Origin: Chitinophagales bacterium
Lineage (GTDB): Bacteria > Bacteroidota > Bacteroidia > Chitinophagales > Chitinophagaceae
Direction of reading: 5' to 3'
NCBI GenBank assembly: GCA_017303335.1
Contig: JAFLBK010000001.1
Span: forward strand, 1,183,001-1,247,000
Length of the DNA stretch: 64,000 nucleotides
Positions 33,980 through 42,918 of the stretch are shown here, piece after piece. A program made the translations under genes and the position numbers. The notes beneath the pieces were generated by a model that saw only the letters and a list, made by a program, of their open reading frames with translations, was not told the origin of the DNA and did not search any database. Positions within the stretch are counted from its first letter, which is position 1; every line of letters starts with the position of its first letter.

Positions 33980-35029
33980 TTACCAGCGGATCAAGGCGCC
34001 GGCCCAGGTAAAACCACTGCCAAAAGCGGCGAGGCAAACAAGATCACCTTCTTTGATCCTGCCGGCTTCCCAGGCTTCGCATAAAGCGATCGGAACTGAT
34101 GCGGCTGTTGTGTTTCCGTATTTCTGGATGTTGTTGTATACTTTATCGTCGCTCAATCCCAGTTTCTGCTGCACGAACTGGGCGATGCGCAGGTTTGCCT
34201 GGTGGGGTATGAGCATGTCGATATCCGATTTGTTCAGGCCGTTCTGACTCAGCGCCTCTTCCACCACTTCGGGAATCTTGATCACGGCCTTCTTGAACAC
34301 GGCCGGCCCGTCCATGTACGGGAAATTCTGGGCCTCATCGATCATGGCATGGCTCATGAAGAGCTGGCCGATCTCGGCCTCATCGAATGCCGACTGCCAT
34401 TGCGGTGTCCAGTGGTTGGCGTGCGTGCCCGGGTTGTACATGGCCAGTATTTCGGCGCTCTCTCCATCGCTGTGAAGATGCGTGCTTAAGATGCCCTGTC
34501 CTTCCTTATTTGTTGGCTGCAGCACCACGGCGCCGGCTCCATCGCCAAAGATCACACTTACGTTCCTGCCCCGGGTGCTGAAATCGAGACCGAAGGAATG
34601 TTTTTCGGCGCCCACCACAAGGATGTTTTTGTACATGCCTGTTTTGATGAATTGGTCGGCTACCGACAACGCGTATACAAACCCGCTGCATTGGTTGCGT
34701 ATATCCAGCGCACCTACTTCTTTCATCTTCATGGCCCGTTGCAGCAATACGCCGCAGCCGGGGAAATAATAATCGGGACTGAGTGTGGCAAAAACAACGA
34801 AGTCGATATCCTGGGCGGTGGTGCCTGCACGTTCGATGGCGATGCGGGCGGCTTCCACGCCCATGGTGGTGGTGGTTTCACCCAACCTGTCGGCATAGCG
34901 GCGTTCTTTGATCCCGGTACGTTCCTGGATCCATTCGTCGGATGTATCCATGTATTTCTTCAGGTCATCATTGGTATATACGTTCTTCGGAACATAAAAA
35001 CCGATCCCGGCAATCTTGCTTCGTTGCAT
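33980..35029 (-). CDS. fabH: 3-oxoacyl-ACP synthase III
   Basis: A 349-residue thiolase-fold condensing enzyme with the FabH triad: Cys114 in RNQCSGFVYAL, His in LIPHQANLRI and Asn in KYGNTTAASVPIAL. It starts fatty-acid synthesis by condensing an acyl-CoA with malonyl-ACP. It is a little longer than the E. coli enzyme, as in the FabH-like proteins of Bacteroidota, which often have more than one copy, so a specialised role is possible. The gene lies upstream of the lipid kinase on the same strand with a 41-bp gap. Confidence 0.92.
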   Translation of the reverse strand: MQRSKIAGIGFYVPKNVYTNDDLKKYMDTSDEWIQERTGIKERRYADRLGETTTTMGVEAARIAIERAGTTAQDIDFVVFATLSPDYYFPGCGVLLQRAMKMKEVGALDIRNQCSGFVYALSVADQFIKTGMYKNILVVGAEKHSFGLDFSTRGRNVSVIFGDGAGAVVLQPTNKEGQGILSTHLHSDGESAEILAMYNPGTHANHWTPQWQSAFDEAEIGQLFMSHAMIDEAQNFPYMDGPAVFKKAVIKIPEVVEEALSQNGLNKSDIDMLIPHQANLRIAQFVQQKLGLSDDKVYNNIQKYGNTTAASVPIALCEAWEAGRIKEGDLVCLAAFGSGFTWAGALIRW

Positions 35030-35120
35030 GCAATCGTTGGTTTTGAGGAGGCAATTTACAAAATTGCCGATAATGCAACTGTTTCAGATGCAACCAAACC
35101 GGTGTGATGTAAGGGGAGGG

Positions 35121-35660
35121 TTAATAGGTCTTCACCATATCCTTGAGGCAGAACTCTTCGTCGATCATCGGGTGAACCCTTGTTTTGTAATGGAAGTCGA
35201 CCGAGGTGCGCAGCGCTTCGCTGCTTTTGATCATTTTGGAAGTAAAATGTTCTACCAGGGGCAGCAGGGAGAGTTTATCGTCTTTAAAGCGCAGTTCGGC
35301 GATATATACCCGGGAATTGATACTGATGTTGAGGAATTGCCGTTCTCCTACGGTCGACATGAATGCCGTACCGGTTATGGAATCGGAACGGATCATTTTC
35401 CGGCGCTGCAGGTCATCCAGGTTACCGGAAAAGGCGATATCGTATTCGGTATCGGAGCGTTTGCCGAAGGTGAGGTATACGGGTTCCTGCCTGTTGCCAC
35501 CTGCTTTATTTACGAATGCCATCCACTTCCCGAGGAGGGCGTCTTCAACGTAAATATTGGGTTGCTCGTCTAATGTGTAAGGAGAACTGTAAGGGCAGGA
35601 GCAAAGGACAACGGGTAAAAGAAACAGTAACAATATTTGCGCTACCTTTCTCATTTCCAT
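35121..35660 (-). CDS. lipoprotein of unknown function
   Basis: A 179-residue protein with a lipoprotein signal: a hydrophobic stretch ending LLPVVLCSCPYSS, where Cys21 or Cys23 would be lipidated. The mature part begins with a DEQPNIYVEDALLGKW segment and continues as a beta-rich domain (VYLTFGKRSDTEYDIAFSG). Similar lipoproteins occur widely in Bacteroidota without known function. It lies 91 bp upstream of fabH on the same strand. Confidence 0.8.
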   Translation of the reverse strand: MEMRKVAQILLLFLLPVVLCSCPYSSPYTLDEQPNIYVEDALLGKWMAFVNKAGGNRQEPVYLTFGKRSDTEYDIAFSGNLDDLQRRKMIRSDSITGTAFMSTVGERQFLNISINSRVYIAELRFKDDKLSLLPLVEHFTSKMIKSSEALRTSVDFHYKTRVHPMIDEEFCLKDMVKTY

Positions 35661-35746
35661 GCATAAAGTTATAAATGAATCTTTACAAATGCAATAGTAA
35701 AAGCCCGTCCACGGCTGTATTTTATCCTTCGTAAGATGCCTGCTGT

Positions 35747-35968
35747 TCAGCGATTGCTGCTTTCGGACTCGTTGACGTTTACCGGGCCAACCAATTGTTT
35801 TTCTTTTTCCCGGATACCGGCATTGCCGGGAGCGAGCAAAAAGTTATCGCAATTATCGCCGTCGCAACAGGGCAGCGCATTTGTTTTGCAAACCGGGCAT
35901 TGATAATGCCCGTGCACATGCACCAGCACAACAGGGGTGTTACAGAAAATGCATTGCGTCTGCATCAA
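35747..35968 (-). CDS. small zinc-ribbon protein
   Basis: A 73-residue protein with two CxxC knuckles (CIFCNTPV and CPVCKTNA) plus further Cys and His (HVHGHYQC, CCDGDNC), so it should bind zinc or an Fe-S cluster. It begins 2 bp after the CPBP gene's stop, on the same strand, and is probably co-transcribed with it. Either of two adjacent ATG codons may be the start. Function unknown. Confidence 0.8.
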   Translation of the reverse strand: MMQTQCIFCNTPVVLVHVHGHYQCPVCKTNALPCCDGDNCDNFLLAPGNAGIREKEKQLVGPVNVNESESSNR

Positions 35969-35970
35969 GG

Positions 35971-36897
35971 TTACTTTTTTATCGAGGAGCCGAACCAGCC
36001 TCCCAGTTCCATGCTCCAGGCGATCCCCAAATGTACAAGTAATCCGCCCCAGATGCTCCGGGTATTATAGCTGATGATGCCCAGGAACAAACCACCCCAG
36101 AAACTGCTGATGGCTTCGCCGAGCGGTTTGCCAAAATGAATGCAGCAATAAAAGCAGGCGATGGGGATGATGCAATGTGGTCCGCAGATCCGCCAAAGCG
36201 ACAATACGAGGAAGCCACGGAAAAAGAATTCGATGCTGACGAAGTCGAAACCATAACAGAGCTCGTACAGAAAATAGCGTGCGAATTTCCAGGAAAGATT
36301 CAGCGAAGCAATGGCTTTTGCCCGGGGGTACATGCGTAGAAAATCCGGCTGGGTACTGGCCAGGGCGATCAGCGGAAGCATGATCAGTACCAGAATGAGG
36401 TAAGGCCGTATCCCTTTCATCCGGCTGCTTCCATAGAAGGGTTGTACACTCCTGTCCTTGATCCACCAGGTGATAAAGACCGGTATCAGTACTACAAAAA
36501 CCCGTACAGCCCAGTTGCTGCAATGGGTCCAGAATTTTCGTTCGTCGGTACTTAGCGAGCCAGGCAGCAGGGCAAGGTGAAAATCGAAGTTCACCCGAAA
36601 GGAAAAGAAAGCCGGCGCCAGTAACAGGATGTACCAGAACCAGCGATCGCGGAAGAAGGATGCGGTTTTAAAAAATATAGGTTGTACGAAGAAGGCGAAT
36701 GCAAAGGGAATAAAATAGAGTAAGTAGTATCCCGCGAAGCCGCGGAAAAAACCAGGACCGGCCACATAGTGCGTTTCGAGCCCATGCCGGTAATTAAGCC
36801 AGATGAGCAGGGACATCAATAACAGGATGCATCCGAAATAGACCGCGTTGAAGCTATGCCGGTAATAGGTACGGATGTAGCCGAAAAAGGGAAACAC
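35971..36897 (-). CDS. CPBP family intramembrane protein, first glutamate of motif replaced
   Basis: A 308-residue inner-membrane protein with about eight helices. The C-terminal ABI/CPBP region shows SIEFFFRGFL, then CFYCCIHFGKPLGE and LLVHLGIAWSMELGG. In typical CPBP glutamic endopeptidases the first motif is EExxxR; here it is I-E-x-x-x-R, so the first glutamate is missing, while the histidines of the second and third motifs are present. It may have changed or lost protease activity. It is first in a probable two-gene unit with the zinc-ribbon gene. Confidence 0.8.
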   Translation of the reverse strand: MFPFFGYIRTYYRHSFNAVYFGCILLLMSLLIWLNYRHGLETHYVAGPGFFRGFAGYYLLYFIPFAFAFFVQPIFFKTASFFRDRWFWYILLLAPAFFSFRVNFDFHLALLPGSLSTDERKFWTHCSNWAVRVFVVLIPVFITWWIKDRSVQPFYGSSRMKGIRPYLILVLIMLPLIALASTQPDFLRMYPRAKAIASLNLSWKFARYFLYELCYGFDFVSIEFFFRGFLVLSLWRICGPHCIIPIACFYCCIHFGKPLGEAISSFWGGLFLGIISYNTRSIWGGLLVHLGIAWSMELGGWFGSSIKK

Positions 36898-36987
36898 GTT
36901 TTAGTATAAAGATAACGGATAGGGATATAAAAAATACAGATCCTGTTGCCAGGAGCTGTTATGCTGGTTGTTGATGAATGCGTTTCT

Positions 36988-37839
36988 TTATTTACAACCG
37001 ATCCATTTCCGTTCGTCGATGCTGAAGAACCAGTAGATGCCATTGGCGTAGGCGAAATTGAAACTCGACTCCAGGTTAAGGTCAGAAGGCACTTTCAGTT
37101 TCTGCGTGAGAAAGCCGGTTTTGATATTGTACAGTTCAACCTGGTGTTCGAAGGTATTCAATACACCGATCTCGGCGCCGGCGATACCGGTATACAGGAT
37201 GCTGGTATAGTTATAGGCTTCCGGTGTGCTGTTCATTTCTTCTTCACCCTCCATGGTTTTATCTTCGATGCCCTGTGCCTTGGTACGTCCCCAGTGAAGG
37301 GTGATGCTGGTGACATCCTTTTGCTGCGCATTGGCGGCATCGTATATAGCGATCCGGTCGCCATCGAGGAACAGCACTTCATTATTTGCCGCGTTGTAAA
37401 CGCCTACCACCTGGTCGTTGGGTTGATTGGTTCCTTCAAAGTCGATGTTGTATTCCAGCGGAATGCCCGACTTCGGGTCGAGCTTGTAGCTGAACCAGCC
37501 ATAGCTGGAGAAGGCATTGCCGCATATTTTTTTTGTTTTGGGATTGTACCACAAACCCCGGGTGTCTACCTGGGCGTTGAGGTCGTCGCCGGAGAGCCGT
37601 TTACCCGTAGCGGCGAAAACGGCCAGCGGATACTCCGCATTACCGGCAAAGACAGCGTAATACTTTTTTTGTACGGGATGCCATACCACGCTGGCGCCGC
37701 GGGTGCCCGGCATCGCATCTTCGACAGTACGGGGCATCTGCAGTTCGGTTACTTTCCTGAGTGTTCGGCCACTCACCTGGGCCTGGGTAAGCATGCTGCC
37801 GGCAACAAGCAAAAGGGCCAGCAAAAGAGTCTTTTTCAT
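36988..37839 (-). CDS. exported protein, propeller-like, unknown function
   Basis: A 283-residue protein from the ATG at 37839, which gives a signal peptide (MKKTLLLALLLVAGSMLTQAQ). The mature sequence alternates beta-strands and turns (SVVWHPVQKKYYAVFAG, RGLWYNPKTKKICGN, NNEVLFLDGDRIAIYD, IGVLNTFEHQVELYN), which looks like a beta-propeller of about six weak blades. No catalytic motif is visible. The longer ORF start is rejected because it would precede the signal peptide. Confidence 0.75.
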   Translation of the reverse strand: MKKTLLLALLLVAGSMLTQAQVSGRTLRKVTELQMPRTVEDAMPGTRGASVVWHPVQKKYYAVFAGNAEYPLAVFAATGKRLSGDDLNAQVDTRGLWYNPKTKKICGNAFSSYGWFSYKLDPKSGIPLEYNIDFEGTNQPNDQVVGVYNAANNEVLFLDGDRIAIYDAANAQQKDVTSITLHWGRTKAQGIEDKTMEGEEEMNSTPEAYNYTSILYTGIAGAEIGVLNTFEHQVELYNIKTGFLTQKLKVPSDLNLESSFNFAYANGIYWFFSIDERKWIGCK

Positions 37840-37902
37840 TCTATGATTTTTGCACAAGGAACAACGAAACCGGGTTGCTGACAATACCGTCGGGAGGGTA
37901 TT

Positions 37903-38910
37903 TTAGTTGTCTTTCGGGGAACCATTCAGGGTTTTCCAGAGCAGGTCTTTGAGTTCCTGGAGGCCCTGGCCTGTAACGGAAGAGATAAACACATGCGGTA
38001 TCTTTTTGGGTAATTCTTTTTTGATGGCCGCTTTCAGTTCATCATCCAGCATATCGCTCTTACTGATGGCGATCACAAAATCCTTCTGGAGCATTTCGGG
38101 ATTGTATTGTTCCAGTTCATTCTTCAGTATGGCGAATTCTTCTTTGTGATTTTTGCTGTCGGCCGGTAAGAGGAACAGGAGGACAGAGTTGCGTTCGATA
38201 TGGCGCAGGAAGCGGTGGCCCAGGCCTTTGCCTTCGGCGGCGCCTTCGATGATACCCGGCAGATCGGCGATGCAGAAACTTTTTCCATCCCGGTATTCGA
38301 CCATACCCAGTTGCGGAACCAGTGTAGTGAATGCGTAGTCGGCGATCTTGGGCCTGGCAGCGGTTATACTCGATAAGAGTGTTGATTTGCCCGCATTCGG
38401 AAAACCCACCAAACCCACATCGGCGAGTACTTTCAGTTCAAGCACTTTCCATCCTTCCACACCGGGTTCGCCGGGTTGCGCATATTCGGGCGTTTGATTG
38501 GTAGCTGTTTTGAAATTGCTGTTGCCCAGTCCACCCCGGCCGCCTTTCATCAGGATGACCTCTTGCCCGTCTTCGAGGATTTCCGCTTCTTTTTCACCGG
38601 TTTCTTCATCCCGGGCGATGGTGCCCAGCGGTACTTCGATGATAATGTCTTTTCCATTGCGGCCGGTCGAATTATTCTTGCTGCCGTTCTCTCCATTCTC
38701 GGCCAGGATATTCTTATAATACCGCAGGTGCAGGAGCGTCCAGAGCTGGGTATTCCCTTTCAGGATAATGTGTGCGCCGCGGCCGCCATCGCCTCCGTCG
38801 GGACCGCCCTTGGCCGTTAATTTATTGCGCAGGAAATGTTTGCTGCCGGCGCCACCATGCCCACTTCTGCAAAAGATCCGTATCTGGTCGACAAAATTCG
38901 ATTTTTCCAT
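37903..38910 (-). CDS. obgE: GTPase ObgE/CgtA
   Basis: A 335-residue ribosome-associated GTPase. The N-terminal glycine-rich Obg fold is clear ([43 protein letters not shown]), followed by the G domain with P-loop [12 protein letters not shown], switch region [16 protein letters not shown], and ISKSDML as G4. There is no C-terminal OCT domain, as in many Bacteroidota. It acts in 50S ribosome assembly and stress signalling. No rpmA or rplU gene is adjacent. Confidence 0.96.
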   Translation of the reverse strand: MEKSNFVDQIRIFCRSGHGGAGSKHFLRNKLTAKGGPDGGDGGRGAHIILKGNTQLWTLLHLRYYKNILAENGENGSKNNSTGRNGKDIIIEVPLGTIARDEETGEKEAEILEDGQEVILMKGGRGGLGNSNFKTATNQTPEYAQPGEPGVEGWKVLELKVLADVGLVGFPNAGKSTLLSSITAARPKIADYAFTTLVPQLGMVEYRDGKSFCIADLPGIIEGAAEGKGLGHRFLRHIERNSVLLFLLPADSKNHKEEFAILKNELEQYNPEMLQKDFVIAISKSDMLDDELKAAIKKELPKKIPHVFISSVTGQGLQELKDLLWKTLNGSPKDN

Positions 38911-38996
38911 ACCGCGGCAAAGGTCCTAAAATTTGAGGACAATGGGCGATTAAGTTCAGCAAGCGACTTATCTTCCCGCAACCATTGAAATCGTAT

Positions 38997-39004
38997 TACA
39001 TTTG
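38997..39004 (+). promoter_or_regulatory. -7 promoter box TACATTTG
   Basis: TACATTTG matches TAnnTTTG and lies 21 bp before the ATG of the lipoprotein at 39026. Confidence 0.5.
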
Positions 39005-39025
39005 CAGCAGCATAATCGCTCCTAC

Positions 39026-39424
39026 ATGATCAAACTTCTTTTTATTCCCCTGGTCGTGATCCTCAGTTGCGGATCATCCAAAAAGAATCAATCCATCGCA
39101 ACGCCCGATCCCTTGCAGGAGGGGAAAACCGCTGTGGCCGGAAAGGATACCATTCCTCCCTGTGTGCGGATGAAGATTGATTCGTTCAAACTCAAGGAAA
39201 AACATGAGCAGCCGCAGAAAGTGACCGAGTATACCTATAAGGGTAAGAAAGTGTATTATGTTACCATGCCCTGTTGCGATTTCTTCAACGAAGTATACGA
39301 CGACAAGTGCAATTACCTGGGAGCGCCGGATGGCGGCTTTACCGGAAGGGGTGATGGCAAGATCCCTGATTTTGCGCAGGAAGCAAAAAACGAAAAAGTC
39401 ATCTGGCAGGCGAAGAAAGACTGA
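39026..39424 (+). CDS. lipoprotein, DUF6970-like
   Basis: A 132-residue protein with a lipobox, MIKLLFIPLVVILSCGSSKK, lipidation at Cys15. The mature domain has conserved-looking cysteines (PPCVRMKID, MPCCDFFNEVYDDKCNYL) and the C-terminal GAPDGGFTGRGDGKIPDF, a pattern I associate with DUF6970; the assignment is from memory. Function unknown. The ATG at 39026 follows a -7 box. It ends directly against the convergent paaY-like gene. Confidence 0.8.
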   Translation: MIKLLFIPLVVILSCGSSKKNQSIATPDPLQEGKTAVAGKDTIPPCVRMKIDSFKLKEKHEQPQKVTEYTYKGKKVYYVTMPCCDFFNEVYDDKCNYLGAPDGGFTGRGDGKIPDFAQEAKNEKVIWQAKKD

Positions 39425-40015
39425 TCATTTGCTTTCGTTCCAGGTTTTGTACGAAGCCGATTGAATAGTGCGGTCGGCGGGAATGCTGCGCAGAGGTTCG
39501 CATTGCTTCCAGTTGTTGAAGAGTTGTTTGGGCAACTGCTGGTATAAGGCCGTGCCTTCTGTTTTCCACCGGATCATTTCATCACTTACCTCTTTTATTT
39601 TTTTGGCGGGATTGCCCACGATCAGGCTGCGGCGTTCAAATACCCCGTCGGCTTTCAGGAAACTCAGGGCGCCTACAATGCATTCATCGCCCAGCAGCAC
39701 ATTGTCCATGATCACGGCATTCATACCTACCAGGCAGTTTCTGCCGATGGTGGCTCCATGTACCACGGCGCCGTGGCCGATGTGCGATCCTTCTTTCAGC
39801 AATACGGTTACACCGGGGAACATGTGAATGGTGCAGTTCTCCTGCACGTTGCACCCGTCTTCGATGATCACTTGGCCCCAGTCGCCGCGGATGGCGGCGC
39901 CGGGTCCGATATAACAATCGCTTCCGATGATCACGTTGCCGGTGACGGTGGCATTGGGATGCACAAAGGCCGATTCGTGTACGACGGGGATGAAGTCATT
40001 GAAGGAGCAGATCAT
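39425..40015 (-). CDS. paaY: PaaY-like hexapeptide-repeat thioesterase / gamma-carbonic-anhydrase family
   Basis: A 196-residue left-handed beta-helix protein. Hexapeptide repeats run from about 18 to 140 (VTGNVIIGSDCYIGPGAAIRGD, GSHIGHGAVVHGATIGRNCLVGMNAVIMDN), with the three His ligands of gamma-carbonic anhydrases (HMFPG, HIGHG). The first 12 residues and the helical C-terminus (IRWKTEGTALYQQLP) resemble PaaY, a thioesterase that frees CoA from ring-hydroxylated intermediates. Its place at the downstream end of the paa gene cluster supports this; a generic carbonic-anhydrase-like role is the alternative. Confidence 0.8.
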   Translation of the reverse strand: MICSFNDFIPVVHESAFVHPNATVTGNVIIGSDCYIGPGAAIRGDWGQVIIEDGCNVQENCTIHMFPGVTVLLKEGSHIGHGAVVHGATIGRNCLVGMNAVIMDNVLLGDECIVGALSFLKADGVFERRSLIVGNPAKKIKEVSDEMIRWKTEGTALYQQLPKQLFNNWKQCEPLRSIPADRTIQSASYKTWNESK

Positions 40016-40060
40016 GATGAAAAAGTAGGATGAGTTTATAAGTAAATAAAAGTTGCCAGT

Positions 40061-40447
40061 CTACCGGCTCTCTTCATCCCTCTTTTTTCTCAGGAATGAC
40101 AGATAGCCGTTTAACATCCGCTCGAGTTCTTTCCCTTTTGTTTTGAATGTCACCAGTTCCTCGGAAGAAATATACCCTTCGTCGCAGGCATCGATCAGGT
40201 GATTCATGGTTTCCGTAAGCGAACCCCTGGCTTGTACGCAAAAGTGGATTTGATCGGGGTAAGAATATCTTCCATGTCCCTCTGAAATAAGAGCGTTAAT
40301 TGACCGCGAACTTCTTATCAATTGATCAGCCAGCTTGAACTTCTCATCCGCAGGAAATGTTCTGGTAAGTGAGCGTATTTCATTCTTTAATGAACGGGAT
40401 TTTTTCCATACCTCAAGTTCTTCGAACCCAAAAGTTGTATTGTTCAT
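40061..40447 (-). CDS. four helix bundle protein (23S rRNA intervening sequence family)
   Basis: A 128-residue protein of the four-helix-bundle/IVS family: FEELEVWKKSRSLKNEIRS, FKLADQLIRSSRSINALISEGHGR and the C-terminal helices. Such genes are found in 23S rRNA intervening sequences and free in genomes of Bacteroidota. Function is unknown; a structural or nucleic-acid-related role is assumed. It lies between paaI and paaY but with gaps of 80 and 45 bp, so its membership of the paa transcript is uncertain. Confidence 0.85.
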   Translation of the reverse strand: MNNTTFGFEELEVWKKSRSLKNEIRSLTRTFPADEKFKLADQLIRSSRSINALISEGHGRYSYPDQIHFCVQARGSLTETMNHLIDACDEGYISSEELVTFKTKGKELERMLNGYLSFLRKKRDEESR

Positions 40448-40527
40448 AGCGTGCCGGATTGGCTATTAACCTTTAAAGTACGTATTCTTTACCGGGTATA
40501 TTCTATACTTTATCTACCCTATATACA

Positions 40528-40962
40528 TTACATACTAATATGCCTTTTATCCGTCCGGAAACAGGTTCCCTTAAAAACAGCCACCGCGTGGTCTTTCTGG
40601 TTACTGATGGTAATATGGTAAAGCCCGGTACTTCTTCCGTTGTGTATCTCTTTTGCCTCGGCCGTGAGTATATCATCCACATGAACAGGTTTCAGGAAAT
40701 TGATGGCGGTATCCAATGCCACCGATAACACATTGCGGTTGTTGCAGGCAAAGGCGAAGGCGCTGTCGGCCAGGGAAAAAGCGATGCCCCCGTGAACAAT
40801 GCCAAAGCCATTGACCATCTCCCTGCGAACGGTCATCCTGATTTTACTGTAGCCCTCACGTATCTCCAGTACCTCGATGCCCAGCCATTGGCTGAAGAGA
40901 TCCTGTTTCATCATGTGGGCCACCACATCCTGCGCCAGTTTGTATTTTTTTTCTTCGTTCAT
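40528..40962 (-). CDS. paaI: hotdog-fold thioesterase PaaI
   Basis: A 144-residue hotdog-fold acyl-CoA thioesterase. The hotdog helix and catalytic region are GFGIVHGGIAFSLADSAFAFACN, with NRNVLSVALDTAINFLKPVHVDD following. PaaI hydrolyses dead-end hydroxyphenylacetyl-CoA esters and so protects the CoA pool during phenylacetate breakdown. Its ATG follows immediately after the paaG stop codon, so the two are translationally linked. Confidence 0.9.
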   Translation of the reverse strand: MNEEKKYKLAQDVVAHMMKQDLFSQWLGIEVLEIREGYSKIRMTVRREMVNGFGIVHGGIAFSLADSAFAFACNNRNVLSVALDTAINFLKPVHVDDILTAEAKEIHNGRSTGLYHITISNQKDHAVAVFKGTCFRTDKRHISM

Positions 40963-41739
40963 TTATTTGCCTTTAAAAACCGGGTTTCTTTTTTCAAGGA
41001 ATGCGTTGATGCCTTCCTGGTAATCTTCGGTGCTGGCTGCTTTTTGCTGGTACTTGTCCTCCAGCTCGAGTTGTTCCTCCCAGGTGCTGTGGAAAGCGCT
41101 GTTCAGCGCATGCTTGGTATAGGCCAGCCCTTTGGTGGGCATCTGCGAAAGGGTTTCGGCTATTTTCCTGCTTTCTTCCGCGAACACATCATCCGGAATG
41201 GTTTTATAGATCATGCCGATCCGTTCTGCTTCCGCGGCGCTTACTTTATCACCCGTCATCATGAGGGCGCTTGCTTTTTGCCAGCCTACCAGGCGGGGAA
41301 GCGTGAATGTTCCCCCGCTGTCGGGTATCAGCCCGATCTTGCTGAAAGCCTGGATGAAGGAGGCCGCGTTGGTGGCAACCACTACATCGCAGCAGAGAGC
41401 GATATTGGCGCCTGCTCCCGCGGCCACGCCGTTTACAGCGGCCACTACGGGTTTGGGCAGGTTGCGGATACGGCGAACGATCGGATTGTAATGTTCGGAT
41501 AAGATCTGTTTGATCTCGATGCGTTGTTCGCCAACGAGTTCACTGATGTCTTGCCCGGCGCAGAAAGCCTTGCCGGCACCGGTGATGTATACACACCGCA
41601 CTTCATGCAGCGAAGCAGCCTCGTCGAGTCTGGCCTGCATCAGCAGGGCCATTTCCCGGTTGAAGGAATTGAATTTTTCGGGGCGGTTGAGCGTAATAAA
41701 GGCGATGCCGTTTTTTATCTCGAAGAGAATTGAAGACAT
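40963..41739 (-). CDS. paaG: enoyl-CoA hydratase/isomerase PaaG
   Basis: A 258-residue crotonase-fold enzyme. CAGQDISEL, VNGVAAGAGANIALCCDVVVA and especially FSKIGLIPDSGGTFTLPRLVG match PaaG, the 1,2-epoxyphenylacetyl-CoA isomerase that expands the ring to the oxepin. Another crotonase of the pathway, PaaF, is the alternative. It follows mgtC by 15 bp and precedes paaI without a gap. Confidence 0.87.
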   Translation of the reverse strand: MSSILFEIKNGIAFITLNRPEKFNSFNREMALLMQARLDEAASLHEVRCVYITGAGKAFCAGQDISELVGEQRIEIKQILSEHYNPIVRRIRNLPKPVVAAVNGVAAGAGANIALCCDVVVATNAASFIQAFSKIGLIPDSGGTFTLPRLVGWQKASALMMTGDKVSAAEAERIGMIYKTIPDDVFAEESRKIAETLSQMPTKGLAYTKHALNSAFHSTWEEQLELEDKYQQKAASTEDYQEGINAFLEKRNPVFKGK

Positions 41740-41754
41740 GGGAATAGGTTTTGG

Positions 41755-42396
41755 TTATACGTCGAAGCTTTTCACATCTTTATGTTTCAGCAGAAATTGA
41801 TTCACGAGGTCGTAGTTCCTGTCGGGCGAACTGATGCGATATAAATAGACGGCATCATTGTTTTCTTTCAGCGCTTTCATACAGCGGAACGAAAGATCAT
41901 GTGAACGGAAGAATTCTTCCAGTTCGATCTGGAAATTATTGCCCAGCTGTTCGGTACGGATCTTATAATCCTTCACCCGGTGCAGGTTATTGATAAAGCG
42001 TTGAACGGGTTCCAGTACAAAGAGGGCGATCACCACCATACCCGATACCACGATGGCAACGGGGTAATTGTGGTAGCCGATGGCCATGCCCAGGGCGGCC
42101 GTGATCCAGATCAACGCGGCCGTGGTGAGTCCATTAACGGAAATACCTTCCTTGAAGATCACACCGGCGCCGATAAAACCGATACCGGTAACAATATTGC
42201 TGGCGATGCGGTCGGTGCTGCCGATGGCGGCTTCCTTGGAAAGAATGGTATATAAGCAGGAGCCAACACAGATCAGGATCATGGTGCGGAAACCGGCCGG
42301 CTTGCTGCGGAACTCCCGCTCGAGACCAATGATGGCGCCGATCACGAAAGCGACGGAAACCTGTGCCGCTTCTTCAAAATAAATACTGATGTCCAT
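41755..42396 (-). CDS. MgtC/SapB family membrane protein inside the paa cluster
   Basis: A 213-residue protein with four to five N-terminal membrane helices and the MgtC core (AFVIGAIIGLEREFRSKPAGFRTMILICVGSCLYTI, GIGFIGAGVIFKEG, LTTAALIWITAALGMAIG), then a C-terminal ACT-like cytoplasmic domain. MgtC proteins modulate ATP synthase and ion homeostasis. It is tightly packed between paaD (36 bp) and paaG (15 bp) on the same strand, so it should be expressed with phenylacetate genes, which I find unusual. Confidence 0.9.
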   Translation of the reverse strand: MDISIYFEEAAQVSVAFVIGAIIGLEREFRSKPAGFRTMILICVGSCLYTILSKEAAIGSTDRIASNIVTGIGFIGAGVIFKEGISVNGLTTAALIWITAALGMAIGYHNYPVAIVVSGMVVIALFVLEPVQRFINNLHRVKDYKIRTEQLGNNFQIELEEFFRSHDLSFRCMKALKENNDAVYLYRISSPDRNYDLVNQFLLKHKDVKSFDV

Positions 42397-42432
42397 GACA
42401 GGATGAATTGAACGGGAATAAAGTTACGGAGA

Positions 42433-42918
42433 TTAATGGCACTTGAAATGGTCGAAAGGCTCCTTGCAGTCGTTGCACTGGTAGAGGGCCTTGCAGGCTG
42501 TGCTTCCGAATTCGCTGATGAGGCGGGTATTGGTGGAGTGGCATTGCGGGCATTCGATCTCCCGGTCAGACGGATCGTCAGACCGGGTCACAGGGGGAGC
42601 GATCCCGTATTCTTTCAGTTTTTGTTTTCCTTCTTCCGTCATCCAGTCGGTGGTCCATGCCGGTGATAATACCGAAGTGACGGTTATGTTTTTGTATCCA
42701 TGTTCCAGCAGGGCCATCCGGATATTCATGGCGATCATGTCCATGGCCGGACAGCCATTGTAAGTAGGTGTGATGATGACATTGATGTTTTCACCGTTGA
42801 TCACCACATCCCGTAAAATACCGAGGTCGGTAATGGTGAGTACCGGTATCTCGGGATCGGTTACTGTTTCCAGGATACCAAGAATGGATGCTTTATCTAT
42901 CGTGGTCGTTGTTACCAT
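42433..42918 (-). CDS. paaD: phenylacetyl-CoA epoxidase assembly subunit PaaD
   Basis: A 161-residue protein. The N-terminal MIP18/DUF59 domain (ILGILETVTDPEIPVLTITDLGIL, TPTYNGCPAMD) is followed by a zinc-ribbon C-terminus with CPQCHSTNT and CNDCKEPFDHFKCH. PaaD helps assemble the metal centres of the PaaABCE epoxidase. Its start overlaps the end of paaC by 7 bp. Confidence 0.93.
   Translation of the reverse strand: MVTTTTIDKASILGILETVTDPEIPVLTITDLGILRDVVINGENINVIITPTYNGCPAMDMIAMNIRMALLEHGYKNITVTSVLSPAWTTDWMTEEGKQKLKEYGIAPPVTRSDDPSDREIECPQCHSTNTRLISEFGSTACKALYQCNDCKEPFDHFKCH

Noticed and set aside
36988..37839. Assignment of the exported protein as a WD40 or six-bladed enzyme
   Set aside because: The strand rhythm suggests a propeller, but no blade signature is clear enough to name a family.
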